Source of the DNA: Dysgonamonadaceae bacterium
Lineage (GTDB): Bacteria > Bacteroidota > Bacteroidia > Bacteroidales > Dysgonomonadaceae
NCBI GenBank assembly: GCA_031254645.1
Contig: JAIRUA010000017.1
Span: 1-64,000, forward strand
Direction of reading: 5' to 3'
Length of the DNA stretch: 64,000 bases
Shown piece after piece: positions 44,485 to 53,436 of this stretch. Made by a program: the position numbers and the translations under genes. Position 1 is the first letter of the stretch. Each line of letters opens with the position of its first letter. The notes under the pieces are model-generated. The model did not search any database. It had not been told where the DNA came from and saw only the letters and a program-made list of their open reading frames with translations.

Positions 44485-45036
44485 TTAATCCGATTCTTCA
44501 ATCTTTTTTTCTATTTTCTTAACGGCGTGATGATAGGAGGCTTTCAGTGCACCGACCGATGTACCGAGAATTTCAGACATATCTTCGTATTTCATTTCTT
44601 CGAAGTATTTCATTTGAAATACGATTCGCTGTTTTTCGGGAAGTGATTCAATGGCTTGCTGTAATTGAAGTTGGGCTTCATCGCCGTCAAAATAATCATC
44701 GCTACTCAAAGTATTGAATACGAGAGATTCTTCGTCATCAATAGAGATACTGTTTTGATTTCGCTTTTTGTTCAAAAACGTAATGCTTTCATTAATAGCG
44801 ATACGATATAGCCACGTAGTCAGCTTGGCATCGCCTCGAAAGTTTTCGAGATTTGTCCACACTTTGATAAATACATCTTGCAGAATATCATTTGCATCGT
44901 CGTGCGAGAGTACCATTTTACGTATCTGCCAATACAGTTTCTCGCTGTATTCAGATACTAACTTCGAAAACGCCTGACGTTCTTTGCCGGGCGTTCGTAA
45001 TTCTATGAGAAGTTGTTCTTCGCTAGTTTTTTCCAT
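44485..45036 (-). CDS. ECF-family RNA polymerase sigma factor
   Basis: A 183-residue extracytoplasmic-function sigma factor. Region 2 shows FSKLVSEYSEKLYWQIRKMV, DDANDILQDVFIKVWTNLENF and TWLYRIAINESITFLN; region 4 has IESLPEKQRIVFQMKYFEEM, KYEDMSEILGTSVGALKASYHHAVKKI. The ATG at 45036 is closest to the promoter (TSS expected near 45050); the longer reading to 45060 overlaps the -7 element. It probably senses envelope stress with the two genes behind it and is likely to control its own operon. Confidence 0.93.
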   Translation of the reverse strand: MEKTSEEQLLIELRTPGKERQAFSKLVSEYSEKLYWQIRKMVLSHDDANDILQDVFIKVWTNLENFRGDAKLTTWLYRIAINESITFLNKKRNQNSISIDDEESLVFNTLSSDDYFDGDEAQLQLQQAIESLPEKQRIVFQMKYFEEMKYEDMSEILGTSVGALKASYHHAVKKIEKKIEESD

Positions 45037-45057
45037 ATTAAAATGGTAAATTCGTCG

Positions 45058-45087
45058 CAAAGGTACAGATTTTTATCTGTTCTGCAA
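45058..45087 (-). promoter_or_regulatory. Bacteroidota promoter of the ECF sigma operon
   Basis: On the minus strand TTG (45087-45085), a 19-nt spacer and TACCTTTG (45065-45058). The expected start of transcription is about 15 nt before ATG 45036. Confidence 0.65.
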
Positions 45088-45194
45088 ACTTTATGAGATA
45101 ATCACGTACAATTTTCTGTTGGCTGTTGTTCAATTCAACTTGTGATTCGAAATAGTTAAAAATATAAATGTGAATAAAAATATTCGTTTTTTTA

Positions 45195-45225
45195 TTGTTG
45201 ATATTAAAATTTTACACTACATTTG
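45195..45225 (+). promoter_or_regulatory. Bacteroidota promoter of the susCD operon
   Basis: TTG (45195-45197), a 20-nt spacer and TACATTTG followed by C (45218-45225). The start codon is at 45428, so the 5' leader would be about 195 nt, long enough for post-transcriptional control; I see no known riboswitch in it. Confidence 0.65.
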
Positions 45226-45427
45226 CAAAGTCATTACTATTTTAGCGAGAGTAAAATTAATCACATTGCTTACATAAAGCTAAATTAATGCGTAAAAAAC
45301 AAATTTATATTGTCTAGAAATGCGCGATATATCATCGATCTACTAATTTCAATAGACTATTTGTTATTTTTCATCAAATTATTGACCACGTATTATTATT
45401 TAAAATTATAACTCTAAAACGAATGAA

Positions 45428-48400
45428 ATGAAAAGAATGTTGTATTTAATCAAAACACAAGGGGCTTTTCTTATGCTTCTTTGGGCATTCTCCATGAGTG
45501 CCAGTGCACAAAACATTACCATAAGGGGTAATATTACCGACACCGGCGGCGAACCGCTTATCGGTGTTACCATTCAAATTGCCGGTACTGCACATGGTGT
45601 AGTAACCGATTACGACGGCGACTACGTGTTGAGTAATGTATCGCCGGAAGCCACATTGCAAGTATCATACATCGGTATGGTAACACAAACCATCGCCGTA
45701 AATGGAAGAACAGTCATCAACATTGTGTTGAACAGCACATTGACCGATTTGGACGAATTAGTTGTTATCGGCTATGGCGTTCAACGAAGGGCATTGGTAA
45801 CAGGAGCCAACTTGAACGTAAGCGGTGAACAAGTAGCTAATCTGAGAACAACCACCGCGATGGAAGCACTGCAAGGCGTAACGCCCGGTGTGCAAATCAC
45901 GAGAAATCACGGAGCACCAGGAGCAGGTACAAGGGTTACCATTCGCGGACAGGGTACCATCGGTAACTCTTCGCCACTTTACATTGTGGATGGAGTTGCT
46001 GTTGGGGATATCAATTTCCTCAATCCTTCCGATATTGAAAGCATCAACGTACTGAAAGATGCGGCATCGGCAGCCATTTATGGTTCGCGGGCTGCCAACG
46101 GTGTTATCCTCGTTACCACAAGAAGAGGGCGTGCCGGCGCACCACCTCGAATCACTTACGACGGATATTTCGGTGTACAAAATATGTATCGCAAGCCTGC
46201 AGTGTTGAATGCCCAAGAGTATATGTATCTTTTCGACGAAGCTCGCCTGAATGACGGTGCTGCCCCTTACAACTGGGAACAAATGGTGAAAACCAACGCT
46301 TGGCTCGAAAGCATTTCGCCCGGTCTTGGTACAGAGTACGGAAATTATGTGTGGAACAAGTTGCAATCGGGCTGGAAAGGTACTGATTGGGTAGATGAAA
46401 TGACGATGCGCAATGCTCCCGTGCAAAGCCACGCCTTGAACATTACGGGCGGAAAAGAAGATTATATCTACGCACTCGGCGTTTCGTATCTCGACCAAGC
46501 GGGTATCATCGGCGGTGATGTTTTCGATGCAGGTTTCAAACGCTTGACAGCACGGATAAATACCGAAATGGTGCTCTTCAAAACCGGTAGCCACAACATC
46601 CTTACCATCGGTCAAAACCTCACGTATACGAACTCTCAAAACCGTGCGGCAGCAACGGGTAATATTTATTGGAATGATTTGCACAATGCTATTGTCGGTA
46701 ATCCGTTATTGCCGCTTCATTACGACAATCGCAGAATCAATTCACTTACAGGCGGCTATGCACCGACATTGGAAGGAGTCAGCCCCGTATTAAGCAATCC
46801 TGTTGCACGGATGTATTTCGGTCGAAACTTCAACTGGGGTAAGGGCAACACTATTGTCGGGAATGTGTACGGTATTTTGGAACCGATTAAGAATTTGAAA
46901 TACCGTTCATCTTTCGGTATCAATGCGTGGTTTGGGCACAGCAGACAGTACGGACCTATCAGTAGGCTTGATGGTCGGTCAGGAAGCGATATCGATGTAG
47001 CTATCCAATCGATGTACCAAGGTGTCAATTATACATTTACCAATACATTGACGTACGATTGGCGAATGAATGACGTGCACAGTTTCAGCGCACTCATTGG
47101 TAGCGAAATGCTTCAAAACGTACTGAGTACCGAAATGAGTGCTTCAAGACGCAACACAGTTTTCGGACTGCCCGATTATGCGTATCTCGACAATACGGCA
47201 ACGCCCGGAAGCGCTTCTGAAATTTCCGCAACGGGGCGCGACTGGTCGGCAGGTGGCGGCGGACTGATGTCGTATATGACCCGCGTATCGTACAACTACG
47301 CTGAAAGGTATATACTAGATGCCACTTTCCGTGCCGACGGTTCTTCAAACTTTGCCCGAAACAACCGTTGGGGATACTTCCCATCCCTATCGGCAGGTTG
47401 GAATTTCACGGAAGAAGAATTTTTTCCACACGTCGACTGGTTTAACTTCGGAAGATTACGCGCAAGTTGGGGGCAAAACGGTAATCAGTCTATCCCTAAC
47501 TTCATCTATTTGGCAAACATCGCCTATATGGAAGGAGGCTACTATTTCGGACCCAATAAATTAGCTCCCCTGCCGGCAGCTGTTCCGGCAAATATTCCCA
47601 ATTCAAACGTCAAATGGGAAACGTCAGAACAGATAAACTTCGGGTTGGACACCCGAATGTTCAATTCGCGTATGGGCTTCACTTTCGACTGGTACAGAAA
47701 ACAAACCAAAGACTGGTTGGTAAGAGCCCCCATATTGGGCACAAGTGGTGCCGCTGCCCCCTATATCAACGGTGGCGATGTGGAAAACAAAGGATTTGAA
47801 TTGATGATTTCGTGGAACGACAAAGTAGGTAACTTTAGTTACGGCGCAACCGTGAGTGGTGCTGCCAACAGAAATAAAGTAACCCGTATAGCCAATGCCG
47901 AAGGCATCATACATGGCACAAGCGGTACTTTGGCAGAAGGTACGGCGTATGTATCGCGCGTATCGGTAGGAAAACCCATCGGTTATTTTTGGGGATACAA
48001 AACCGACGGCATTTTCCAAAACCAACGAGAAGTAGATGCTTGGATTACGGCTGACGGAAAACCAATCGTCATCGGGTCGGAGCCAAACATTCCTCGTCGT
48101 CCGGGTGATGTGCGTTTCGTTGACCAAAACGGCGATGGCGTTATCAACGAAAACGATAAAGTGATGCTCGGCAGTCCACACCCCAAATTTGAACTGGGTT
48201 TACAGTTGAATGCTGAATGGAAAGGCATTTATATGAATACCACCCTTGTAGGGAAATTCGGAATGCAGGTAATGCAATCATATCGTGATTTTACAGGACA
48301 ACCAATGGAAAACTTCCCTACCTCAGCTTTCAATCGCTGGCACGGCGAAGGCACGTCCAACAGGTTGCCGCGCCTCAGTGCAGTTGTCAATGCAAATAAT

Positions 48401-48673
48401 GCCCTTATGTCGGACATTTATTTGTACAATGCCGACTTCCTGAGAGTAGCAAACCTGACGTTTGGATATCGGTTCGACAATTTGCTCAAATCCGTGAACT
48501 GGATGCAGGCGGCATCGATATATATATCTGTCAATAACCTGCATACGTTTACAAAATATGATGGAATGGACCCCGAAGTCGGTTATGCACCCGATTCGTG
48601 GGCAAGCGGTATCGACTTGGGCTTGTACCCATTGCCACGTACAGTTATGTTTGGCGTGAACCTCACATTTTAA
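45428..48673 (+). CDS. SusC/RagA family TonB-dependent outer membrane transporter
   Basis: A 1081-residue TonB-dependent receptor. Order: signal peptide (to about 27), a carboxypeptidase-D-like domain (about 30-110; GNITDTGGEPLIGVTIQIAG), the TonB-interacting stretch DLDELVVIGYGVQRR, the plug (about 135-245; LRTTTAMEALQGVTPGVQIT, YIVDGVAVGDINFLNPSDIE, ILVTTRRGRAG) and a large beta-barrel ending with Phe (VMFGVNLTF). With the SusD-like protein it forms a pedal-bin importer for oligosaccharides or peptides. The operon also encodes a serine-protease-like lipoprotein, so a peptide or glycoprotein substrate is possible, as for RagAB. The strong promoter at 45195-45225 starts the operon. Confidence 0.95.
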   Translation: MKRMLYLIKTQGAFLMLLWAFSMSASAQNITIRGNITDTGGEPLIGVTIQIAGTAHGVVTDYDGDYVLSNVSPEATLQVSYIGMVTQTIAVNGRTVINIVLNSTLTDLDELVVIGYGVQRRALVTGANLNVSGEQVANLRTTTAMEALQGVTPGVQITRNHGAPGAGTRVTIRGQGTIGNSSPLYIVDGVAVGDINFLNPSDIESINVLKDAASAAIYGSRAANGVILVTTRRGRAGAPPRITYDGYFGVQNMYRKPAVLNAQEYMYLFDEARLNDGAAPYNWEQMVKTNAWLESISPGLGTEYGNYVWNKLQSGWKGTDWVDEMTMRNAPVQSHALNITGGKEDYIYALGVSYLDQAGIIGGDVFDAGFKRLTARINTEMVLFKTGSHNILTIGQNLTYTNSQNRAAATGNIYWNDLHNAIVGNPLLPLHYDNRRINSLTGGYAPTLEGVSPVLSNPVARMYFGRNFNWGKGNTIVGNVYGILEPIKNLKYRSSFGINAWFGHSRQYGPISRLDGRSGSDIDVAIQSMYQGVNYTFTNTLTYDWRMNDVHSFSALIGSEMLQNVLSTEMSASRRNTVFGLPDYAYLDNTATPGSASEISATGRDWSAGGGGLMSYMTRVSYNYAERYILDATFRADGSSNFARNNRWGYFPSLSAGWNFTEEEFFPHVDWFNFGRLRASWGQNGNQSIPNFIYLANIAYMEGGYYFGPNKLAPLPAAVPANIPNSNVKWETSEQINFGLDTRMFNSRMGFTFDWYRKQTKDWLVRAPILGTSGAAAPYINGGDVENKGFELMISWNDKVGNFSYGATVSGAANRNKVTRIANAEGIIHGTSGTLAEGTAYVSRVSVGKPIGYFWGYKTDGIFQNQREVDAWITADGKPIVIGSEPNIPRRPGDVRFVDQNGDGVINENDKVMLGSPHPKFELGLQLNAEWKGIYMNTTLVGKFGMQVMQSYRDFTGQPMENFPTSAFNRWHGEGTSNRLPRLSAVVNANNALMSDIYLYNADFLRVANLTFGYRFDNLLKSVNWMQAASIYISVNNLHTFTKYDGMDPEVGYAPDSWASGIDLGLYPLPRTVMFGVNLTF

Positions 48674-48707
48674 GAAGCAAACAGTTTAATAATTTAACGA
48701 TTTAACA

Positions 48708-50444
48708 ATGAAAAAAATAATATATCTCGCAACCATTTTCATAGGCTTATTAATAAGCGGTTGCACCGATTTTCTTAATACAAGAAATCTGTTCGAAAAA
48801 AATACTGAAAATTTCTATCGAACGCCCACCGATGTGAATGAAGCATTGAGAGGTGTGTACAGCGCGCTCTACTCGGATGCCGAACAATTAGTAGCTACCG
48901 TTTTGGAAGACCTTACCCTTGGCGGCGGTGGAAACGATGATGCCGCTATACATAGCATAGCTGCTTTTACTTATCACCCACACAATATCTATCAAGAGCT
49001 GTGGAACGAAACATATAGAGGTGTGCGTCGCGCCAACACACTTATAGAAGCGTTACAAAGAATCAACTACAGCGAGTTTTTTTCCTCCGATGCCGAAACC
49101 GCGGCATTTGTAAATAACACACTGGGAGAAACCTACTTTCTGCGTGGATTTTTTATGTTTCGTGCAGCACGGTTTTTCGGCGAAATGCCGTTAATCATTT
49201 CTACCGAAACACCACTCAACGTACCTCGTTCGTCGATTAGCGCCACATTTGGACAAATTGCCGAAGACTTCAACAAAGCCATCTCCCTTTTGCCCGAAGT
49301 AGATGTCAATTTACTCAATATCAACACTTACGGACACACAAACAAGTGGATTGCAAAAGCCTATCTGGCACGTACATTCCTGCACTACACAGGATATATG
49401 ACCAATATTGAAAAAACGTCCACTACAGAACTGACGTTGCCCGACGGCTCAAAAATCAACAAAGCACAGATCATAACGCATTTGGAAGATATTATGAGTA
49501 AAAGCGGACATAAGCTGATTGACGATTTCCGTAACCTGTGGCCCTACTCGTATGTAAACACCAGTGCGGGAAGGGATGTCTTGCCGTGGGCAGCCAACGA
49601 AGGTTTGTCGTGGGCAGGTCAAGACGGACCTCGCTCCAACACCACTTTCGGTACTGGCAACCCCGAAGTAATGTTTGCACTAAGGTATGCCTTTGGCGAA
49701 TGGTTGTACCGACAAAGGTATCAAAACGGTGCTGTTCTCGGATTTTCGATTCGTGGTAATAACAACCTTGTACCCTACGGTGAGGGATGGGGATTTGCAC
49801 CCGTGCACCCTGTGTTTTACAGTGAATGGAACGATGCCGACAAACGGAAAAGAGGTTCTGTGCTTAATATACACAATCCCGACGAAGGAATAGCAGGTGG
49901 CTATAATCCCGCAACTAACAACGGATTTCACCAAACCGGACTATCTATCAAAAAATACATCAATTTACAGCACGAAACCACACGAGAAGGCGCGTCTGGT
50001 ATACGAGGTATGTTTTTCGAAATGTATAGAGCTGGAGGAGGTTCTCAAAACTTTATGCTCTGGAACGCACAAGATTTCTTCTATCTACGTTATGCCGATA
50101 TTCTGTTGATGCACGCCGAATTGACCGAAACGGTAGATGGTATCAATGCCGTTCGCCAAAGAACAGGCTTGCCTTCCGTTCCAGGCTACTCGTTGCAAGC
50201 ATTGAAAGACGAGCGTAAATACGAATTTGCTTTCGAGGGTATCCGCTGGTTTGACCTTGTAAGGTGGGGCGATATAGAAAATAGCGCCAATAACTATTAC
50301 TCGCGAATAGCCGACGTGCTCAACAACAATGTACCGGCTCAATATTCTGTTACGTATCGTCCCGAAACAAAAGGATTGGTCGCCATTCCGGAATCGGAGA
50401 TTCGTTTGTCGAACGGAGTTTATAGACAAAATCCGGGGTGGTAA
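48708..50444 (+). CDS. SusD/RagB family nutrient-binding outer membrane lipoprotein
   Basis: A 578-residue lipoprotein (MKKIIYLATIFIGLLISGC). It has the SusD N-terminal pattern (NTENFYRTPTDVNEALRGVYSALY) and TPR helices (ETYFLRGFFMFRAARFFGEMPL), then the C-terminal RagB/SusD domain (FFYLRYADILLMHAELTETV, INAVRQRTGLPSV, LKDERKYEFAFEGIRWFDLVRWG, IPESEIRLSNGVYRQNPGW). It captures the ligand at the cell surface and caps the SusC-like channel. It is 34 bp behind that gene in one operon. Confidence 0.95.
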   Translation: MKKIIYLATIFIGLLISGCTDFLNTRNLFEKNTENFYRTPTDVNEALRGVYSALYSDAEQLVATVLEDLTLGGGGNDDAAIHSIAAFTYHPHNIYQELWNETYRGVRRANTLIEALQRINYSEFFSSDAETAAFVNNTLGETYFLRGFFMFRAARFFGEMPLIISTETPLNVPRSSISATFGQIAEDFNKAISLLPEVDVNLLNINTYGHTNKWIAKAYLARTFLHYTGYMTNIEKTSTTELTLPDGSKINKAQIITHLEDIMSKSGHKLIDDFRNLWPYSYVNTSAGRDVLPWAANEGLSWAGQDGPRSNTTFGTGNPEVMFALRYAFGEWLYRQRYQNGAVLGFSIRGNNNLVPYGEGWGFAPVHPVFYSEWNDADKRKRGSVLNIHNPDEGIAGGYNPATNNGFHQTGLSIKKYINLQHETTREGASGIRGMFFEMYRAGGGSQNFMLWNAQDFFYLRYADILLMHAELTETVDGINAVRQRTGLPSVPGYSLQALKDERKYEFAFEGIRWFDLVRWGDIENSANNYYSRIADVLNNNVPAQYSVTYRPETKGLVAIPESEIRLSNGVYRQNPGW

Positions 50445-50488
50445 AATTATCAAGAAACAAAGAATATACAACATAAAAAGAAATTGTT

Positions 50489-52351
50489 ATGAAATTATAT
50501 AAAACAATAAACGCAATAATATTGGGCATTTTCGTTCTGATGATGTCCTGTACCTCGATTATCGACCAAGGTATGGAGGTAATGGTTGAAGAAGAAGTTT
50601 ATACTTCAAGATTTCACGTTCACTATGTTGATAACTGTGGCTACCTTCTTTTAGAAGACATCGAAGGCTTGGATAATACAGGGTTTTACAAACCCGTCAA
50701 TTTGCCGGAAGAATATAAACAAGAGGGACTTCGTGTGGATGTAACATACCGGTATCGTCTTCTACGAGGCGAAACATGTAACTGTTCCGAGCGCTCTATA
50801 GAAATAGAAGGGATTATGGAAACACCTGAAACACAAACGAGAATTACCGGCGGCTATACCGTCAATATATCTCAAATACCATGGCAGGTAGCAGTTGTAA
50901 GGATGGGTAATCTAGACTGCGGCGGAGTCATTATTGCACCCGGATTTATCTTAACGGCAAAGCATTGTGTTACTATCCCTGACACTCAAATTCCGCTTCC
51001 GCCCAGTTTCATACAGGTTAGAGCCGGCGTTTCCTGCCCGATAGATCCGAATAGCGGCAATAGGTTTGATGTTGCCCGTATCATAGTTCATCCTAACGAT
51101 AGCGTAGATGCAGCGTTGCTGCAACTGTCAAGCAACATTACATACAGCGATAATATGAAATCCATCAACTATTGGGCTTCCAGCAATAGCACTCTTTATT
51201 CTCCCGGTAACCAAGTACGTACTTCCGGCTGGGGGTTAATGGACATCACCCCGGGAGGAGCTCTAATTGCTGCTCCCTGTTTGCAGGCTGTGGATCTGAC
51301 TATCGTTCCTAATGAAACTACGATTAATGTATGGAAGGAACGTCTGCCCGCCCATGAAATGGTTGCTACCGGTACTGGCAATATTCGTCAAGGTGGCTGT
51401 AATGGTGACAGTGGCGGTCCCTTGACCATTCGTTCTGCCTCTGGCGAGCACTTGCTCATCGGTATTGTAAGGGGAGGGGTAACTTGTGAAGGTAGCAATG
51501 AATTCGCTCTATCGGTATTTACGCGCGTTTCGAGTCTTTTGGATTGGATTCTTCCTCACACTGCCGCCATCACCGGACCTTCTGTGATTTATCCTAATTC
51601 ATCTGCCTCTTTCACCGTATCCAATATTCAGAGTAGTAGCATAATGTGGACAAGCAGTTCTAATTTGGTTCGGACAAGCCCCTCAATTCCTGTAGGTGAA
51701 ACTGCCACTTTTTCGTGGATTGACACCAAACAAAGTGAAGGCTGGATAAACGTCCGTCTACTAGATTCGGGTGTGCAGTTAAGGCATATCGTGCGGAGTA
51801 GCGATGATCCAGCACCTCCCGTACCTCCAAATCAAAAAATATTTGTACGGTATATTGATTTTGGTGTTGAAAGCCATCCTTCCGCCTTTGTTGGTCTTGG
51901 GCAACCAATCGTAGGGTGGCAATTCTATGACCGCGGTATACCGCCACAGAATATTCCTATTATGCCATTTGGTGGACGCCGGTTTGGAGGAGTAACTTTT
52001 GTTGAATTGGTAGCAGATTTCACCAACGATGACTTTGTCGCTCACACTATTACACCTGAGGTCTTACAAATGGAGATGGCATTACACGGATCAACATCAA
52101 GGATTACTATGCGCGATGGTGGGTTTACTCATTCTCCCATTATTACTTCCAAACAGATAGCCTCCGGAGCTACAGTCCGGTTACGCTTTTCGGGCACTAT
52201 TGATAATATGACAAATTACACACTTCCTCCTCAAACCGCTTTTGCATCTCAATATGCCGAAATGCATGTTACTCTGAGTTATAAACTTCAAGGAGCACAG
52301 GCAATCCACTTTCCGCGCCAAAAGGTAGAGCGACGCTTGGCATGGCGATAG
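50489..52351 (+). CDS. Chymotrypsin-fold serine protease lipoprotein with zymogen-like site
   Basis: A 620-residue lipoprotein (lipobox Cys21). Residues 22-115 form an N-terminal domain of unknown type; a trypsin-like (S1) domain follows. The triad is visible: His159 (TAKHC), Asp207 (SVDAALLQL) and Ser308 (CNGDSGGPL). The domain opens R118-ITGG, which looks like the zymogen activation bond of trypsin-type enzymes (R|IVGG). The residue at the S1 specificity position (six before Ser308) is Gly302, not Asp, so cleavage after Arg/Lys is not expected. A C-terminal half (about 345-620) has Ig-like and beta-sandwich segments. It sits in the SusCD operon, 44 bp after SusD, and might cut proteins for uptake; whether it is active is unproven. 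Confidence 0.82.
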   Translation: MKLYKTINAIILGIFVLMMSCTSIIDQGMEVMVEEEVYTSRFHVHYVDNCGYLLLEDIEGLDNTGFYKPVNLPEEYKQEGLRVDVTYRYRLLRGETCNCSERSIEIEGIMETPETQTRITGGYTVNISQIPWQVAVVRMGNLDCGGVIIAPGFILTAKHCVTIPDTQIPLPPSFIQVRAGVSCPIDPNSGNRFDVARIIVHPNDSVDAALLQLSSNITYSDNMKSINYWASSNSTLYSPGNQVRTSGWGLMDITPGGALIAAPCLQAVDLTIVPNETTINVWKERLPAHEMVATGTGNIRQGGCNGDSGGPLTIRSASGEHLLIGIVRGGVTCEGSNEFALSVFTRVSSLLDWILPHTAAITGPSVIYPNSSASFTVSNIQSSSIMWTSSSNLVRTSPSIPVGETATFSWIDTKQSEGWINVRLLDSGVQLRHIVRSSDDPAPPVPPNQKIFVRYIDFGVESHPSAFVGLGQPIVGWQFYDRGIPPQNIPIMPFGGRRFGGVTFVELVADFTNDDFVAHTITPEVLQMEMALHGSTSRITMRDGGFTHSPIITSKQIASGATVRLRFSGTIDNMTNYTLPPQTAFASQYAEMHVTLSYKLQGAQAIHFPRQKVERRLAWR

Positions 52352-52429
52352 GATTCGGTTGAAAGTAATCAAATCGCTATATAATTCTGAAAAGAAAATT
52401 ATAACAAACATAATTAAAGAAATAATCGT

Positions 52430-53281
52430 ATGAAACTATATAAAACAATAAACGCAATATTGGGCATCAGTTTAATGCTAATGACAGCTTGTGCTCCAAT
52501 CGAAAACAGGGAAACGTTGAAAAACGCTTACGAACCCAATAACATTGAACTCACAGTTATTCATAATTTGCCCGGAAGTAATATTTTCACATTGAAAATG
52601 AACACTCCGGGTGTCATCGGATATTGGGATTACAATATAGGTAGAAAATTTAGTGACGAAGTTCGAGTAATATATCCAATTGTAGGAAAACAAACATTCA
52701 AGTACATTGTTTCATCCCCTTATATCGTCAACGGCGATATTACTAATAGTCAGCTCATCACAAAAGAGATTGAAGTAGATATCACATTTATAGAAGAGGG
52801 ATCTATTCCTCCTCATCCGGGAGCAGAATATTTGACTGGTGACGGAAGTAAAACTTGGGTTTTTAACGTATCAAATCCGGCTACAGACCTTTGGTGGTAT
52901 ATGACAGATTCCGATCCGAGCGCATTTTGGTGGCAGCCTCGTCCCGGAGATGATCTTCCTTCAGATATAAATGGTCGTATGGTTTTTAGTAGGAATGAGG
53001 ATATAGACAGTTTTACCTACTACGCCTCACCCAATGACACAGGTATAGGTAACACGAGATGGCAAGCAAATATCGATTGGACAGAACTACGATTAGTGGG
53101 CGATGCCAATATTTTGGGTATTTCCTATGGTGCCGTAAGAGTTCCTGATGCTACTCCTAATGATGGTGACCCTCTAAGGCAAGTATTTCAGATTTTGGAA
53201 CTTACAGAAAACCGATTAGTGTTATTTCAAACACCGATGGCGTGGAGCCCCGGTTGGGTATGGGTATTTAAACCAGAGTAG
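52430..53281 (+). CDS. Lipoprotein of unknown function in susCD operon
   Basis: A 283-residue lipoprotein (MKLYKTINAILGISLMLMTAC). Its first dozen residues (MKLYKTINAI) and their codons nearly equal those of the protease-like gene upstream. After a beta-rich part (TFKYIVSSPYIVNG) comes a Trp-rich C-terminal half (DLWWYMTDSDPSAFWWQPRP, WSPGWVWVFKPE), as seen in surface binding proteins. I do not recognise a named family. As the last gene before a strong terminator it is probably a surface accessory protein of the operon. Confidence 0.6.
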   Translation: MKLYKTINAILGISLMLMTACAPIENRETLKNAYEPNNIELTVIHNLPGSNIFTLKMNTPGVIGYWDYNIGRKFSDEVRVIYPIVGKQTFKYIVSSPYIVNGDITNSQLITKEIEVDITFIEEGSIPPHPGAEYLTGDGSKTWVFNVSNPATDLWWYMTDSDPSAFWWQPRPGDDLPSDINGRMVFSRNEDIDSFTYYASPNDTGIGNTRWQANIDWTELRLVGDANILGISYGAVRVPDATPNDGDPLRQVFQILELTENRLVLFQTPMAWSPGWVWVFKPE

Positions 53282-53296
53282 TTTAGATAAGATAAC

Positions 53297-53332
53297 AGAG
53301 GCTGTCCTAAACGTATTTTAGGACAGTCTCTT
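53297..53332 (+). terminator. Terminator of the susCD operon
   Basis: A 15-bp stem (AGAGGCTGTCCTAAA with TTTAGGACAGTCTCT, one G-U pair) just after the 52430-53281 gene. It lacks a long T-run but is stable. Confidence 0.65.
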
Positions 53333-53350
53333 CCAACACATCAACTAAAA

Positions 53351-53409
53351 TGTGGCAAAACACCCTATTCGCCACAAAAATGCGATAAATATTTTGTATA
53401 TTTGCCACA
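53351..53409. promoter_or_regulatory. Inverted repeat around a -7 element
   Basis: TGTGGCAAA (53351-53359) is perfectly inverted at 53401-53409 (TTTGCCACA), and the second arm overlaps the -7 element TATATTTG (53397-53404). A further GCCACAAA half-site lies at 53371-53378. It may be an operator for the gene at 53437. Confidence 0.5.
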
Positions 53410-53436
53410 AATTTATTTTGGTCTAAAATAAAAACG

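Noticed and set aside
45758..46684. 308-residue minus-strand frame inside the SusC gene
   Set aside because: It is antisense to a clear SusC coding region whose motifs are intact; no signal, promoter or domain supports it.
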